Assembly (NCBI RefSeq): GCF_000375365.1
Contig: NZ_AQXB01000007.1
Span: 124,001-188,000 of the forward strand
Direction: 5' to 3'
DNA length: 64,000 bases
Origin: Corynebacterium mastitidis DSM 44356
GTDB taxonomy: Bacteria; Actinomycetota; Actinomycetes; Mycobacteriales; Mycobacteriaceae
Below the pieces are notes generated by a model. It was given only the letters and a program-made list of their open reading frames with translations, searched no databases and was not told the DNA's origin. This document shows positions 8,971-19,481 of this stretch, in pieces (the stretch's first letter is position 1; each line of letters opens with the position of its first letter). The translations under genes and the position numbers were made by a program.

Positions 8971-9294
8971 CTAGTCCACGGCAAACTCGGCCATGCGGTC
9001 CCACTCGGTCTTGCCCGGGATGGTGGTGTTGATGATCTTGGGCGTCTCCAGCAGCAGCTCGGGGAACAGCTCGCAGGCGTCCTTGAAGTGCTGGGAGTTC
9101 ACATGGGCCTCGGCGGCGTCGTCCTGGAAGGCCTCCAGGAGCACGTACACGCCGGGGTCGTCCGTGCTGCGGTACCAGTCGAAGAAGATGTTGCCCTCCT
9201 CCGCGCGGGTGGCCTGGGTAAACTCCTCGACCTTCTCGCGGAAGTTCTCCACGTACTCGGGCTTGGGTCGGTACACCACGTTGATCAAAATCAT
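8971..9294 (-). CDS. Antibiotic-biosynthesis monooxygenase (ABM) family protein, putative quinol monooxygenase
   Basis: A 107-residue protein with the small ferredoxin-like ABM fold: beta strand MILINVVYRPKPEY, a helix, then VYVLLEAFQDDAAEAHVNS and a His-rich SQHFKD helix. Members act as dimers, either as cofactor-free quinol oxygenases like YgiN or as haem-binding proteins; nothing here distinguishes these. It has its own leaderless-type promoter on the minus strand (TACACT, 7-base gap) and sits 21 bp upstream of ppk2, so partial co-transcription with it is possible. Confidence 0.8.
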   Translation of the reverse strand: MILINVVYRPKPEYVENFREKVEEFTQATRAEEGNIFFDWYRSTDDPGVYVLLEAFQDDAAEAHVNSQHFKDACELFPELLLETPKIINTTIPGKTEWDRMAEFAVD

Positions 9295-9301
9295 GGCCGC
9301 C

Positions 9302-9307
9302 AGTGTA
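9302..9307 (-). promoter_or_regulatory. Leaderless-type -10 element (TACACT)
   Basis: On the minus strand TACACT is followed by 7 bases and the ATG at 9294. No Shine-Dalgarno is present. Confidence 0.55.
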
Positions 9308-9375
9308 CCGGCCCTACTCGAACCTCGCGTCCCCGCCGCCTGATGAAAGACGCCGCGCGGCAGCCACGAGGGCGC

Positions 9376-11178
9376 TTATCCCTCGAGTTCCTCGGCGGCC
9401 TCCAGCCAGGCGGCCTCGGCCTCCTCGTGCCGCTCGCGCAGGTCCCGCGCCCGGGCGTCCAGCTCCGCCAGGCGCTGGGTGTCCGGCGGGGTGGCCGCCG
9501 CCACCTCGGCCATCTCCGCCTCGCAGGCGGCGATCTTCTTCTCCAGGGCGGCCATCTCCTTGTCCAGCCTGTTCATCTTCTTGGAGAGCTGGCGGTACTC
9601 CTGGCTGCTCGGGCGCTCGGCCGCCGGGGCGGGGGTCTTGTCCCCGAGGTCCAGCGTGGCCGCCCCGGCCCCGGCGGCCTCCTCGGCGCGGCGGCGCAGG
9701 TACTGCTCTATGCCCCCGAGAAGGTTGGTCAGCCTCCCGTCGCCAAAGAGCGCCCAGGTGCTATCCGCGATGCGCTCGATGAGGTAGCGGTCGTGCGAGA
9801 TCACCACGAGCGTGCCGGGCCAGCCGTCGAGCAGGGACTCCAGCTCCTGCAACGTGTCGATGTCGAGGTCGTTGGTGGGCTCGTCGAGTAGCAGCACGTT
9901 GGGCTCCGCCATGAGCACGCGTGTTAGTTGCAGGCGGCGGCGCTCCCCGCCGGAGAGGTCGCCCACGGGGGTGCGCTGCCGCTTGGCGGAAAAGCCCAGG
10001 CGCTCGGCGAGCTGGGAGGCGGAGAGCTCCTTGGTGCCCAGGGTGACGTAGGTGGCCACGTCCTCCACGGCGTCGAGCAGCCTGCGGGTGGGGTCGAGGT
10101 CGTCAAGCTCCTGGCGCAGCCAGCCCAGGCGCACCGTGCGGCCCTCCGCGCGGCGCCCCGCGGCCAGCGGGTGCTCGCCCGCCAGGGTGCGCAGGAGGGT
10201 GGTCTTGCCGGAGCCGTTGACCCCCACCAGGCCGATGCGCTCGCCGGGCGCGAGCCGCCAGGTCAGGCCGTCCACCAGGACGCGGCCGTCGGGGGTCTCC
10301 ACGCGGGCGTCCTCCAGGTCGATCACCCGGTTGCCCAGGCGGCGCTTGGAAAAGGCCATGAGTTCCACGGAGTCGCGCGGGGCGGGCACGTCCGCGATGA
10401 GCGCCTCGGCGGCCTCGATGCGGTAGCGGGGCTTGGAGGTGCGGGCGGGCGCGCCCCGGCGCAGCCAGGCCAGCTCCTTGCGCGCGAGGTTGCGGCGGCG
10501 GGCCTCGGCGGCGTCGGCCTGGCGGGCGCGCTCGGCGCGGGCGAAGGTCCAGTCGTTGTACCCGCCCTCGTACACGTCCACCCGGCCGTCGTGCACCTCC
10601 CAGGTGCGGGTGGCCACCGTGTCGAGGAACCAGCGGTCGTGGGTGACCACCACCAGGGCGATCTTGCGGCCCAGCAGGTGGGAGGCCAGCCACTGCACCC
10701 CCTCCACGTCGAGGTGGTTGGTGGGCTCGTCGAGCACCACGAGGTCCAGCTCGCGCACCAGGGCGGCGGCGAGGTTGACGCGGCGGCGCTCCCCGCCGGA
10801 GAGTCTGCCCACCGGGGTGTCCAGCCCCAGGGCCGCCACCCCCAGGCCGCCGAGCACTGAGCGCACCTTGGCGTTGGAGGCCCACTCGAAGGTCTCCAGG
10901 CCCAGCGGGCCGAGCACCACCTGGGCCACGGTGGCCTCGGGGTCGAGGTCGGCGCGCTGCGTGACCACGGCCATGCGCAGGTCGTGGACGTGGGAGACGC
11001 GCCCGGAGTCCGGGGCGGCCAGGCCGGTGAGGACCTCGAGCAGGCTGGTCTTGCCGCCGCCGTTGAGTCCCACCACGCCGATGCGGTCGCCGCTTTGCAC
11101 CCCCAGGGAGACGCCGTCGAGCAGGGTTTTCAGGCCGTAGGAGAGGGAAACGGCCTCCATGTTGATGAGGTTTGCCAT
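9376..11178 (-). CDS. ABC-F family ATP-binding protein (Uup/Ettl-like)
   Basis: A 600-residue soluble protein with two ABC ATPase domains and no membrane part, as in ABC-F proteins that act on ribosomes. Domain 1 has GLNGGGKTS, LSGGERRR and VLDEPTNHLD; domain 2 has GVNGSGKTT, LSGGERRR and LLDEPTNDLD. A charged inter-domain linker (about 220-260) and a C-terminal coiled coil rich in Lys and Glu (about 530-600) are typical of the Uup branch. The ATG at 11178 (MANLINM) is the homologous start; the frame extends 4 codons further. A similar gene lies near ispE in other corynebacteria, so this is probably the inherited copy. Role in translation inferred from family. Confidence 0.9.
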   Translation of the reverse strand: MANLINMEAVSLSYGLKTLLDGVSLGVQSGDRIGVVGLNGGGKTSLLEVLTGLAAPDSGRVSHVHDLRMAVVTQRADLDPEATVAQVVLGPLGLETFEWASNAKVRSVLGGLGVAALGLDTPVGRLSGGERRRVNLAAALVRELDLVVLDEPTNHLDVEGVQWLASHLLGRKIALVVVTHDRWFLDTVATRTWEVHDGRVDVYEGGYNDWTFARAERARQADAAEARRRNLARKELAWLRRGAPARTSKPRYRIEAAEALIADVPAPRDSVELMAFSKRRLGNRVIDLEDARVETPDGRVLVDGLTWRLAPGERIGLVGVNGSGKTTLLRTLAGEHPLAAGRRAEGRTVRLGWLRQELDDLDPTRRLLDAVEDVATYVTLGTKELSASQLAERLGFSAKRQRTPVGDLSGGERRRLQLTRVLMAEPNVLLLDEPTNDLDIDTLQELESLLDGWPGTLVVISHDRYLIERIADSTWALFGDGRLTNLLGGIEQYLRRRAEEAAGAGAATLDLGDKTPAPAAERPSSQEYRQLSKKMNRLDKEMAALEKKIAACEAEMAEVAAATPPDTQRLAELDARARDLRERHEEAEAAWLEAAEELEG

Positions 11179-11222
11179 AACGCTGGTCAATTCTATGCCA
11201 CGCGCACCCCGCCCACACTATT

Positions 11223-11241
11223 GATAATGGTTTTCATTATC
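11223..11241. promoter_or_regulatory. Zur box (zinc uptake regulator operator)
   Basis: GATAATG and CATTATC form perfect 7-bp inverted arms around GTTTT. This AT-rich palindrome matches the actinobacterial Zur consensus (TGATAATnnTTTTCATTATC-like) and stands out in GC-rich DNA. It lies 3 bp before the TAGGCT -10 element, where a bound repressor would block RNA polymerase, so the downstream lipoprotein should be induced by zinc shortage. Confidence 0.75.
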
Positions 11242-11244
11242 TGC

Positions 11245-11250
11245 TAGGCT
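11245..11250 (+). promoter_or_regulatory. Leaderless-type -10 element (TAGGCT)
   Basis: TAGGCT is followed by 7 bases and the ATG at 11258. It abuts the Zur box, and no Shine-Dalgarno is present. Confidence 0.6.
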
Positions 11251-11257
11251 TCGCCGC

Positions 11258-12490
11258 ATGAAACGCACCGCGGCGTTCGCCGCCCTCCTCAGCACCGGCC
11301 TTACCCTCTGCGCCTGCACCAACCCCACCTCCCACACCGCCCGCACTGCCCACACCGGCCCCGCCGAACTCGCAGAACTCACCGAGCTCGCAGGGGTCTC
11401 CTCCCTCCACCCGCGCCTGACCTACACCCACGACGGCGGCATCACCACCCTCGACGCCGTCACCGGCGAGCCCCTGGCCACCACCGCGCGCGAGGGATTC
11501 CTACGCCTCAACCCCACCGGCGACGGTCGCACCCTGCTCGTCACCGCCGGGGACGAGTTCCTGCTCTACGACGCCGCCGCGCGTCGCGTGGATCACGGCG
11601 ACCACTCCCACGCCTACTCCGGCGATCCGGTGCTCACCTCCACCGCCTTCGACGCCCCGCGCGCCGGGCACGTGGTGGCCCACGGCGGCACCACCGCGCT
11701 CTTCTCCGACGGGGAGGGCAGCGCCACGCTGCTGCCCACCGACTCCTTCACACAGGCCTCCCCCGCCCCGGCCCGCCGCGTGGCCACCGGCTCCGCCCAC
11801 CACGGCGTGGCCGTGCCCCTCGGCGCGGGCCTGCTCGCCACCGCGGGCACCGAGGAGGAGCGCTCCACCGTGCGGCTCCTCGACGCCCAGGGGCACGCCT
11901 CGGCGGAGACCACCGACTGCCCCGGCGTGCATGGGGAGGCCGTGGCCGGGGAGCGCGTGGTGTTCGGCTGCGAGAACGGGCCGGTGGTCTTTGACGGCAC
12001 CGGCTTTGCCAAGGTGCCCGTGGACACCGCCTACCAGCGCTCCGGCAACCTCGCCGGGCACCCGGACTCCCCCTACGTGCTGGGCGATCACAAGACCGAC
12101 CCCCACGCCGAGCACGAGCGCCCCACCGCCGTGGCGATCATCGATGCCCGCGACGCCTCGCTGCGCACCGTGGACCTGGGCGCCTCCTACTGGTTCCGCT
12201 CCCTGGGCCGCGACGAGTCCGGGCGCGGGATCGTGCTGACCACCGACGGCGCGCTGAAGATCATCGACATGGAGCGCGGCGAGGTGCTGCGCAGCATACC
12301 GGTGATCGAGCCCTGGGAGGAAAAGGAGGACTGGCAGGAGCCCGGCCCGATCCTCAAGGTGGCGGGCTCCACCGCCTACGTCAGCGACGCCACAAGTGGG
12401 CTCGTTGTGGTGGACCTCGAGGCGGGCGAGGCGGTGGCGCGGCACGAGGTGGAGCACGCTCCGGTGGAGATGGAGGTGACTGGGGTGTAG
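11258..12490 (+). CDS. AztD-like zinc metallochaperone lipoprotein
   Basis: A 410-residue secreted lipoprotein: basic start, hydrophobic core and a lipobox ending LCAC with the lipidated Cys at about residue 20. The body consists of repeated beta-rich segments (for example TLLVTAGDEFLLYD, RGIVLTTDGALKIID, TAYVSDATSGLVVVD) that fit a beta-propeller. Two His/Asp-rich clusters, DHGDHSHAYS and GDHKTDPHAEHE, look like metal sites, as in AztD, the periplasmic chaperone handing zinc to an ABC importer. The perfect Zur box in the promoter supports a zinc role. No AztABC importer genes adjoin it, so it is an orphan here. Identification as AztD-like is inference from fold and regulation. Confidence 0.75.
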   Translation: MKRTAAFAALLSTGLTLCACTNPTSHTARTAHTGPAELAELTELAGVSSLHPRLTYTHDGGITTLDAVTGEPLATTAREGFLRLNPTGDGRTLLVTAGDEFLLYDAAARRVDHGDHSHAYSGDPVLTSTAFDAPRAGHVVAHGGTTALFSDGEGSATLLPTDSFTQASPAPARRVATGSAHHGVAVPLGAGLLATAGTEEERSTVRLLDAQGHASAETTDCPGVHGEAVAGERVVFGCENGPVVFDGTGFAKVPVDTAYQRSGNLAGHPDSPYVLGDHKTDPHAEHERPTAVAIIDARDASLRTVDLGASYWFRSLGRDESGRGIVLTTDGALKIIDMERGEVLRSIPVIEPWEEKEDWQEPGPILKVAGSTAYVSDATSGLVVVDLEAGEAVARHEVEHAPVEMEVTGV

Positions 12491-12561
12491 GCCGGGGCGG
12501 CCGCGCGGCTATCCTCAGATATACAACGCCACCACGCCCCGCAGAGGAAGGGAGGACGTCC

Positions 12562-12825
12562 GTGCGGCCACCGAAGACAGCCCTGATCCGGATCGGTGGG
12601 GAGATACGCGCCGCCCGCGCACGCAACGGTCTCAGCCAGGCGGCGCTGGCGGAAAAAGCAGGGATTCCTCACGACGTCCTCTCGCGCGTCGAACGCGGGG
12701 AGGGGCAGGCGCCGATGAGCACGCTTGCCGCGCTTGCCCGGGTGGTTGGGCCCATCGCAAGCTTCGTCGAGGAGCCCTCGACTCCTCCCGACCTCGCCCA
12801 GGCGCACCTCTGGACGGATGCATAG
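12562..12825 (+). CDS. Small XRE-family HTH regulator
   Basis: An 87-residue protein consisting almost only of a Cro/CI-type helix-turn-helix (IRAARARNGLSQAALAEKAG, then VLSRVERGE, residues 15-50) with a short tail. The GTG start at 12562 is supported by GGAAGGGAGG eight bases upstream. It sits alone between the zinc lipoprotein and the convergent ispE gene. No partner toxin gene adjoins it, so an antitoxin role is not supported; its target is unknown. Confidence 0.8.
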   Translation: MRPPKTALIRIGGEIRAARARNGLSQAALAEKAGIPHDVLSRVERGEGQAPMSTLAALARVVGPIASFVEEPSTPPDLAQAHLWTDA

Positions 12826-12837
12826 CCGCCCCGTCGG

Positions 12838-13809
12838 CTATCCCACCGCCCGCGCCCCCGGCATCGGGCCGTGGGCCACCACCGCGCGGCTGGCCAGGTT
12901 CTGGCCCACCAACTCCTCCGCCACCGCGGCCGCCGATTCCTCGTCCCGGCACAGGAAGGCCAGGGTGGGCCCCGAGCCCGAGACCACGCAGCGCACCGCC
13001 CCCAGCTCCACCGCCGCGCCGTGCGCCACGCGCAGGCCCGGCATGAGGCTCAGGGCCGCCGCCTCCAGGTCGTTGTGCATGTGCACCCCCACCGCCAGGG
13101 GGTCGCCGGTGGCCAGGGCCGCGTTGATCGCGTCCACGTCCATGCGCGGGCGCCGCTCGGGGCGGGCGTAGCGCAGCTCGTCGAGCGCCTTGAACACCTC
13201 GGGGGTGGACAGCCCCCGGGGGGACAGCGCAAAGACCCAGTGGTAGCGCCCCTTGCTCAGCACCGGGGTGAGGTCCTCGCCGCGCCCGCGCCCCCAGGCG
13301 GTGCCGCCCATGAGCGTGAAGGGCACGTCCGAGCCCAGCTCGGCGGCGATCTCGTGCAGCTCCCACTCCGCCAGGGCCGGGTGCTCGGGGTACTCGGCGG
13401 CGAGGATCTCGGCGGTGGCGCGCAGCGCGGCGGCGGCGTCCGCCGAGCCCCCGGCCATGCCCCCGGCCGTGGGGATGCCCTTGTGCAGGTGCAGGTAGAA
13501 GGCCGGGGCCCAGCCCAGCCCGTGCCACCGCCGGTAACGGCCTACCGCCGCCTCCACGGCGCGCACCGCGAGGTTCGTGGAGTCCGTAGGCACCTTGTGG
13601 GCGTCCAGGCCCGTGACCCGCACGCCCCGCACGTGGGGGCCGCGCGCGACCCGGCGGGAGGGCACGGCCTCCACCGCGAGGTCGTCGTGCAGGCTCACCG
13701 CCTGGAACACCGTGGAGAGGTCGTGGAAGCCGTCCGCGCGGGCCTCCCCCACCCCGAGGAACACGTTGACCTTGCCGTGGGCGCGGGCGCGCACCACCCG
13801 CCGCGTCAC
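12838..13809 (-). CDS. ispE: 4-diphosphocytidyl-2-C-methyl-D-erythritol kinase
   Basis: A 323-residue GHMP kinase of the non-mevalonate isoprenoid pathway, phosphorylating CDP-ME at the 2-hydroxyl. The ATP-binding loop [17 protein letters not shown] (113-129) is intact, the catalytic Lys13 is in AHGKVNVFL, and the acidic partner Asp124 lies in the loop. The C-terminal GHMP motif [13 protein letters not shown] is present. The GTG start at 13809 overlaps the rsmA stop (GTGA), coupling it to rsmA in the rpfB-rsmA-ispE order common in actinobacteria. Confidence 0.95.
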   Translation of the reverse strand: MTRRVVRARAHGKVNVFLGVGEARADGFHDLSTVFQAVSLHDDLAVEAVPSRRVARGPHVRGVRVTGLDAHKVPTDSTNLAVRAVEAAVGRYRRWHGLGWAPAFYLHLHKGIPTAGGMAGGSADAAAALRATAEILAAEYPEHPALAEWELHEIAAELGSDVPFTLMGGTAWGRGRGEDLTPVLSKGRYHWVFALSPRGLSTPEVFKALDELRYARPERRPRMDVDAINAALATGDPLAVGVHMHNDLEAAALSLMPGLRVAHGAAVELGAVRCVVSGSGPTLAFLCRDEESAAAVAEELVGQNLASRAVVAHGPMPGARAVG

Positions 13810-14675
13810 TGCGCGCCTCCCAGGCGCACGAAGTCCGCCACGCTCAGGCGCTCGCCGCGCGTCTGGGGGTCGATCCCGGCGGCCCGCAGCCGCTCCTCCG
13901 CCGCCGCCCCGGAGCCGTACACCCCGGACAGCGCGGCGCGCAGGGTCTTGCGGCGCTGGGCAAAGGCGGCGTCCACGAGGGGGAACACGGCGCGGCGGGT
14001 CTCCTCCGTGAGCGGCCAGGGGGCCCGGTCCGGCGGGTAGCAGTCGATGCGCACCAGGCCGGAGTCGATGCGCGGGGCGGGCCAAAAGACGTTCTTGCCG
14101 ATGGCCCCCGCGCGGCGCACCTGCCCGTACAAGCTCGCCTTGACCGAGGGCACCCCGTACACGCGGGAGCCGGGGTCCGCCGCGAGGCGGTCGGCCACCT
14201 CCGCCTGCACCATCACCAGCACCCGGCGCAGCGTGGGGAAGGTGGCCAGCAGGTGCAGCAGCACGGGCACGGAGACGTTGTAGGGGAGGTTGGCCACCAG
14301 GGCGGTGGGCGGCTGAGGCACGTCCCCCGTGCCCAGGCGCAGGGCGTCGCGGTTGACCACGGTGAGGCGGTCCGCGTAGTCCCCCGCGAACTCCCGCGCG
14401 GTGCTCGGCAGGCGGCGGGCCAGGCGGTCGTCGATCTCCACGGCGGTGACCTGCTCGGCGGTGTCGAGCAGCGCCAGGGTGAGCGAGCCGAGGCCCGGGC
14501 CCACCTCGATCACCCGATCCTGCGGGCTCAGCTCCGCGGCCGCGACGATGCGGCGCACGGTGTTGGGGTCGTGCACAAAGTTCTGCCCCAGCTTCTTGGT
14601 GGGGTTGACCCCAAGCTCCTCTGCAAGGCGACGGATCTCCACGGGCCCGAGCAGGCGGGCGGGCTGGCTTCCCAT
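13806..14675 (-). CDS. rsmA: 16S rRNA (adenine1518-N6/adenine1519-N6)-dimethyltransferase
   Basis: A 289-residue KsgA/RsmA enzyme that dimethylates two adjacent adenines in helix 45 of 16S rRNA during small-subunit assembly. SAM-binding motif I is [12 protein letters not shown], motif II ends VEIDDR, and the catalytic tetrad is in [10 protein letters not shown]. Length is normal for actinobacteria. It begins 3 bases after the rpfB stop and its stop overlaps the ispE start, so rpfB, rsmA and ispE form an operon. Confidence 0.96.
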   Translation of the reverse strand: MGSQPARLLGPVEIRRLAEELGVNPTKKLGQNFVHDPNTVRRIVAAAELSPQDRVIEVGPGLGSLTLALLDTAEQVTAVEIDDRLARRLPSTAREFAGDYADRLTVVNRDALRLGTGDVPQPPTALVANLPYNVSVPVLLHLLATFPTLRRVLVMVQAEVADRLAADPGSRVYGVPSVKASLYGQVRRAGAIGKNVFWPAPRIDSGLVRIDCYPPDRAPWPLTEETRRAVFPLVDAAFAQRRKTLRAALSGVYGSGAAAEERLRAAGIDPQTRGERLSVADFVRLGGAQ

Positions 14676-14678
14676 GCC

Positions 14679-15914
<1,236 letters not shown>

Positions 15915-16024
15915 TCAACCCACATAACAGTACGGTAACGCGCCCCGCCGTGTCCAGCCTCGCGGCCCGCCGCCGCGCGCGAATCCCAGCAGGTCAGGCA
16001 CAGGAATCACGGTGGTCACACCAG

Positions 16025-16864
16025 TCACGCCAGCCCGTAGACGGCGTCGAAGGTGCGCGAGACCTCCAGCGCCAGCTCCTCCGGTTCCTGCCCGCGCACC
16101 CGAGCCACGCACCGGGCCGTGTGCCCCACCAAAAACGGCTCGTTCCGCGCGCCCCGGTAGGGCTCCGGGGTCATGTAGGGGGCGTCCGTCTCCACCAGAA
16201 GCTGCCCCGGGGGCACCAGGGCCGCCGCCTGGCGCAGCTCCTCGTTGCGCTTGAAGGTGACGTTGCCCGCGAAGCTCAGCACCCACCCCCGCTCGATGGC
16301 CTCCCGCGCCGTGGCAACCGGGGAGGAGAAGCAGTGCAGGATCACCGCCGGCGGGGCGGGAACCTCGTCCAGGATGCGCAGCAGGTGCTCGTCGCCCTCC
16401 CGGTTGTGGATCATCAGGGCCTTGCCCGAGCGCGCCGCCAGGTCCGCGTGCCAGCGCAGGGCCTCCTCCTGGACCTCCAGGGGGGCGGTAGACTCGGGGT
16501 CGTGCCGCAACCAGTAGGTGTCGACCCCCGTCTCACCGATCGCCACGCAGCGCGGATCGGCGGCCATCTCCGCCAGCCGCGCCCGGGCGGCCTCGTCTAG
16601 CTCCGCGGCGCGGGTGGGGTGAATCGCGCAGGCCGCGTACACGCGCTGATGGTGCCGCGCCGCCGCGAGCGCCTGCTCCGCCTCCTCCAGGCCGTCGCCC
16701 ACCGTGCAGATCCGCTCCACGCCCGCGTCCACCGCGCGCGCCACCACGGCGTCGATCTCCTCGGGGGTGCGCGCCCCGCAGGAGGCCAGGTGGGTGTGCG
16801 CGTCCACGAGGTGCGGGAGGAAGTCGGCGGGTTCGGGCGTGGGCCTGGGTTTCTTCTTAGCCAT
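16025..16864 (-). CDS. tatD: TatD family metal-dependent deoxyribonuclease
   Basis: A 279-residue TIM-barrel hydrolase. Metal-binding residues are in DAHTHL (His-x-His), IGETGVD (Glu), MIHNREGD, ILHCFSS and VETDAPY (Asp). Family members have 3'-5' exonuclease activity in DNA repair and RNA quality control. The TatD-metG adjacency seen in other bacteria is interrupted here by a secreted CAP-domain gene. The ATG at 16864 begins with a short Lys-rich extension (MAKKKPRP). Confidence 0.93.
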   Translation of the reverse strand: MAKKKPRPTPEPADFLPHLVDAHTHLASCGARTPEEIDAVVARAVDAGVERICTVGDGLEEAEQALAAARHHQRVYAACAIHPTRAAELDEAARARLAEMAADPRCVAIGETGVDTYWLRHDPESTAPLEVQEEALRWHADLAARSGKALMIHNREGDEHLLRILDEVPAPPAVILHCFSSPVATAREAIERGWVLSFAGNVTFKRNEELRQAAALVPPGQLLVETDAPYMTPEPYRGARNEPFLVGHTARCVARVRGQEPEELALEVSRTFDAVYGLA

Positions 16865-16873
16865 GCCCCCGTA

Positions 16874-17311
16874 TTACCAGAATCGCTGCACGCCGTAGGT
16901 GCCCTTGCCCTTCTCGTAGCTCCACCCGGCGCCCATATACTCGGCCTCCCGGTTCAGCATGTTGTTGCGGTGCCCCGGGGAGTCTATCCACGCCCGCACC
17001 AGCCGATCCGGCTGCGCCTCAGCCCCGATCCAGGCGACGTTCTCCGCGTAATACCCGGACTGGTGTTCCAGTTTGCCCTTTCGACGCATCGCGTCGGCCC
17101 AGGCCTGCGCCCCCTCCACCAGGTCATCATCGCACTTCAGCGACGCCAGCCCGTTCTCCTGCCGGTACTCGTTGGTAAGGCGGACAATGGTTGCCACGTG
17201 ATAATCCGCGCAATTATAGGCAAAGGCCGCCGCAGAGGAAGAAACAACGATGCCCGCCGCTATGGCAGAACTGGCCACGATTACCCCCATAACGGGACGA
17301 AAAGAAAACAC
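16874..17311 (-). CDS. Secreted CAP (SCP/PR1) domain protein
   Basis: A 145-residue small secreted protein. A signal peptide covers about residues 1-31 (hydrophobic core, then SSSAAAFAY). The CAP domain follows with its hallmark segments: RLTNEYRQENGL, AENVAW, and WIDSPGHRNNMLN with the conserved His. The domain is at the short end of the family. Two Cys (about residues 34 and 60) may pair. Function of bacterial CAP proteins is mostly unknown. It lies between tatD and metG and ends 9 bases before the tatD start. Confidence 0.87.
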   Translation of the reverse strand: MFSFRPVMGVIVASSAIAAGIVVSSSAAAFAYNCADYHVATIVRLTNEYRQENGLASLKCDDDLVEGAQAWADAMRRKGKLEHQSGYYAENVAWIGAEAQPDRLVRAWIDSPGHRNNMLNREAEYMGAGWSYEKGKGTYGVQRFW

Positions 17312-17636
17312 GACCGCCGCACCTTTCCGGTTTTTATTTTTATTTTCCTTACGCCACTCATAATACCGCCGGAAACCACCCCCGAAGAGGTATATCTAAT
17401 GGTCCGCAGGCCCCCGGGACGCGCCGCATAGGGATACCGTATAAAACCCCAAATGACCCATTGGCGGCCCCGCCCCGGGACCCCCACCGCGCCAGCGGAA
17501 ACACAACCGCCGCCCCCACCCCCGGATACGAAAGTATCTTTTTATAACGTTGCGCACAGCGCGCCCCCGCAGAAAACAAAGGACCTTTTATCCCCCGCCG
17601 CGCCTGACCCGACGCCCCACGGGCCGGGCTCCCCCG
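17312..17636. other. Non-coding region between the CAP gene and metG
   Basis: These 325 bases carry no credible gene. The part next to the CAP gene is unusually AT-rich for this genome and includes GGTATTATG on the minus strand (17358-17366), a possible extended -10 for the CAP gene. No Rho-independent terminator is obvious behind metG. Confidence 0.6.
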
Positions 17637-19466
17637 CTACTGCACCGGCGCCCAGGCGGGGCCGGTCTCCGCCAGCTCGGGGTCCAGCTTGTTGATCAGC
17701 GGCGTGGGCTTGGCCAGCGCCGTGCCCGGCACCACGTCCACGCGCTCCCACCGCGCCTGCTGGGCGGCGTAGTCCCCGGAGATGATCGGGTACCGCTGGC
17801 CCTCCTCCGGCAAGCCGGTGCCCACCAGCTCCACGGGGGCGTCGTCCGTCACCTCGCTCACCTCGGGCTGGGCGGCCCAGATCCCCTCGCGCCCCAGGGT
17901 CTCGTGCACGCGCTGGGCCGTGGCGGGCAGGTACGGGGTGAGCATGACGTTGCAGTCGCTGACCACCTGCAGGGCCGTCCACAGCACGGTGGCCAGGCGC
18001 TCGCGCTGGGCCTCGTCCTTGGCCAGCTTCCACGGCTCCTGGGCCGCGATGTAGGCGTTGGCCTCCCCCACCACGTGCATCGCGGCGGTAATGCCCGCCT
18101 TGAACTTGGACTGCTCCAGGCACTCGCCCACCGCGTCCAGGGACTCCCGGGCGAGGGTGAGGATCTCCTCGTCCTCGGGACGCAGGGCACCGGGGACGGG
18201 CACCTCCCCGAAGTTCTTGTGCGCCATGGACACCGTGCGGTTGACCAGGTTGCCCCAGCCGTTGGCCAGCTCGTTGTTGATGCGCCGCACGAACTCGTCC
18301 CAGGTGAAGTCCGTGTCCGTGTTCTCCGGGCCCGCCACGGCGATGAAGTAGCGCAGGGGGTCCGGGCCGAACTCCTCGAGGAAGTCTTTGACGTAGATCA
18401 CCACCCCCTTGGAGGAGGAGAACTTGGAGCCGGACATGGTGAGGAACTCCGAGGAGACCACCTCGGTGGGCAGGTTCAGCTCGCCGTAGGCGTGCAGGTC
18501 GCCGCCCTTGGCGCCCTTGCCCGCGTACCCCAGCAGCTCGGCGGGCCAGATCTGGGAGTGGAACGTGATGTTGTCCTTGCCCATGAAGTAATAGGCCTCG
18601 GCCTCGGGGTTGCGCCAGAACTTCTGCCAGGCGTCCGGGTCTCCCGAGCGCCAGGCCCACTCGATGGAGGCGGAGAGGTAGCCCACCACCGCGTCGAACC
18701 ACACGTAGAGCTTCTTGGCGTTGTTGTCCTGCCAGCCCTCCACCGGCACCGGGATGCCCCAGTCGATGTCCCGGGTCATGGCGCGGGGATGGAGGTCGCG
18801 CAGCAGGTTCAGGGAGAACTTGAGCACGTTGGGCCGCCAGGATTCCCGGGTGCTCAGCCACTCCTCCAGGGCCTGCGCGAGGGAGGGCAGATCCAGCAGG
18901 AAGTGCTCCGTCTCCACGAACTCCGGGGTCTCCCCGTCGATCTTGGACACCGGCTTGATAAGGTCCACCGGGTCGAGCTGGTTGCCGCAGTTATCGCACT
19001 GGTCGCCGCGCGCGCCGTCGGCACCGCAGATGGGGCAGGTGCCCTCGATGTAGCGGTCCGGCAGGGTGCGCCCGGTGCGCGGCGAGACCGCGCCCATGGT
19101 GGTCTGCTTAATCATGTAGCCGTTCTCGTAGAGGCCCTTGAACAGCTCCTGCACCACCGCGTAGTGGTTGCGGGTGGTGGTGCGGGTAAAGAGGTCGTAG
19201 GACAGCCCCAGGCCCGCAAGGTCCTGCACGATCTGCCGGTTGTAGCGATCCGCCAGCTCCTTGACGGACACCCCCTCCTTGTCTGCCTGCACCAGCAGCG
19301 GGGTTCCGTGCTCGTCCGTGCCGGAGACCATGAGCACCTCGGCGCCGCGCATTCGCTGATAGCGGGCAAAGACGTCCGAGGGAACGCCGAACCCCGCCAC
19401 ATGGCCGATGTGGCGGGGACCGTTGGCGTAAGGCCAGGCAACAGAAACGAGCACGGTTTTGGTCAT
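17637..19466 (-). CDS. metG: Methionine--tRNA ligase
   Basis: A 609-residue class I aminoacyl-tRNA synthetase that charges tRNA(Met). HIGH (residues 19-22) and the KMSKS-equivalent FSSSKG are present. The connective domain has a zinc knuckle, [18 protein letters not shown], so this is the zinc-binding form. The anticodon-binding helical domain fills the C-terminal third; the dimerising extension of E. coli MetG is absent. The minus-strand TAGGCT sits exactly 7 bases before the ATG, a leaderless arrangement. Confidence 0.97.
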   Translation of the reverse strand: MTKTVLVSVAWPYANGPRHIGHVAGFGVPSDVFARYQRMRGAEVLMVSGTDEHGTPLLVQADKEGVSVKELADRYNRQIVQDLAGLGLSYDLFTRTTTRNHYAVVQELFKGLYENGYMIKQTTMGAVSPRTGRTLPDRYIEGTCPICGADGARGDQCDNCGNQLDPVDLIKPVSKIDGETPEFVETEHFLLDLPSLAQALEEWLSTRESWRPNVLKFSLNLLRDLHPRAMTRDIDWGIPVPVEGWQDNNAKKLYVWFDAVVGYLSASIEWAWRSGDPDAWQKFWRNPEAEAYYFMGKDNITFHSQIWPAELLGYAGKGAKGGDLHAYGELNLPTEVVSSEFLTMSGSKFSSSKGVVIYVKDFLEEFGPDPLRYFIAVAGPENTDTDFTWDEFVRRINNELANGWGNLVNRTVSMAHKNFGEVPVPGALRPEDEEILTLARESLDAVGECLEQSKFKAGITAAMHVVGEANAYIAAQEPWKLAKDEAQRERLATVLWTALQVVSDCNVMLTPYLPATAQRVHETLGREGIWAAQPEVSEVTDDAPVELVGTGLPEEGQRYPIISGDYAAQQARWERVDVVPGTALAKPTPLINKLDPELAETGPAWAPVQ

Positions 19467-19473
19467 GCGCTCT

Positions 19474-19479
19474 AGCCTA
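19474..19479 (-). promoter_or_regulatory. Leaderless-type -10 element (TAGGCT)
   Basis: Minus-strand TAGGCT, then 7 bases, then the metG ATG at 19466. No Shine-Dalgarno is visible. Confidence 0.6.
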
Positions 19480-19481
19480 AT

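Noticed and set aside
8266-9891. 541-codon open frame opposite ppk2, the monooxygenase and the ABC-F gene
   Set aside because: It crosses three real genes on the other strand and has biased composition; not a gene.
12562-12825. XRE gene as antitoxin of a toxin-antitoxin pair
   Set aside because: No small toxin gene adjoins it; the neighbours are a zinc lipoprotein and ispE.
17550-19475. 641-codon open frame opposite metG
   Set aside because: It mirrors the codon positions of metG, is rich in Gly, Val, His and Leu with no domain, and runs opposite a strongly conserved gene. It is a high-GC shadow frame.
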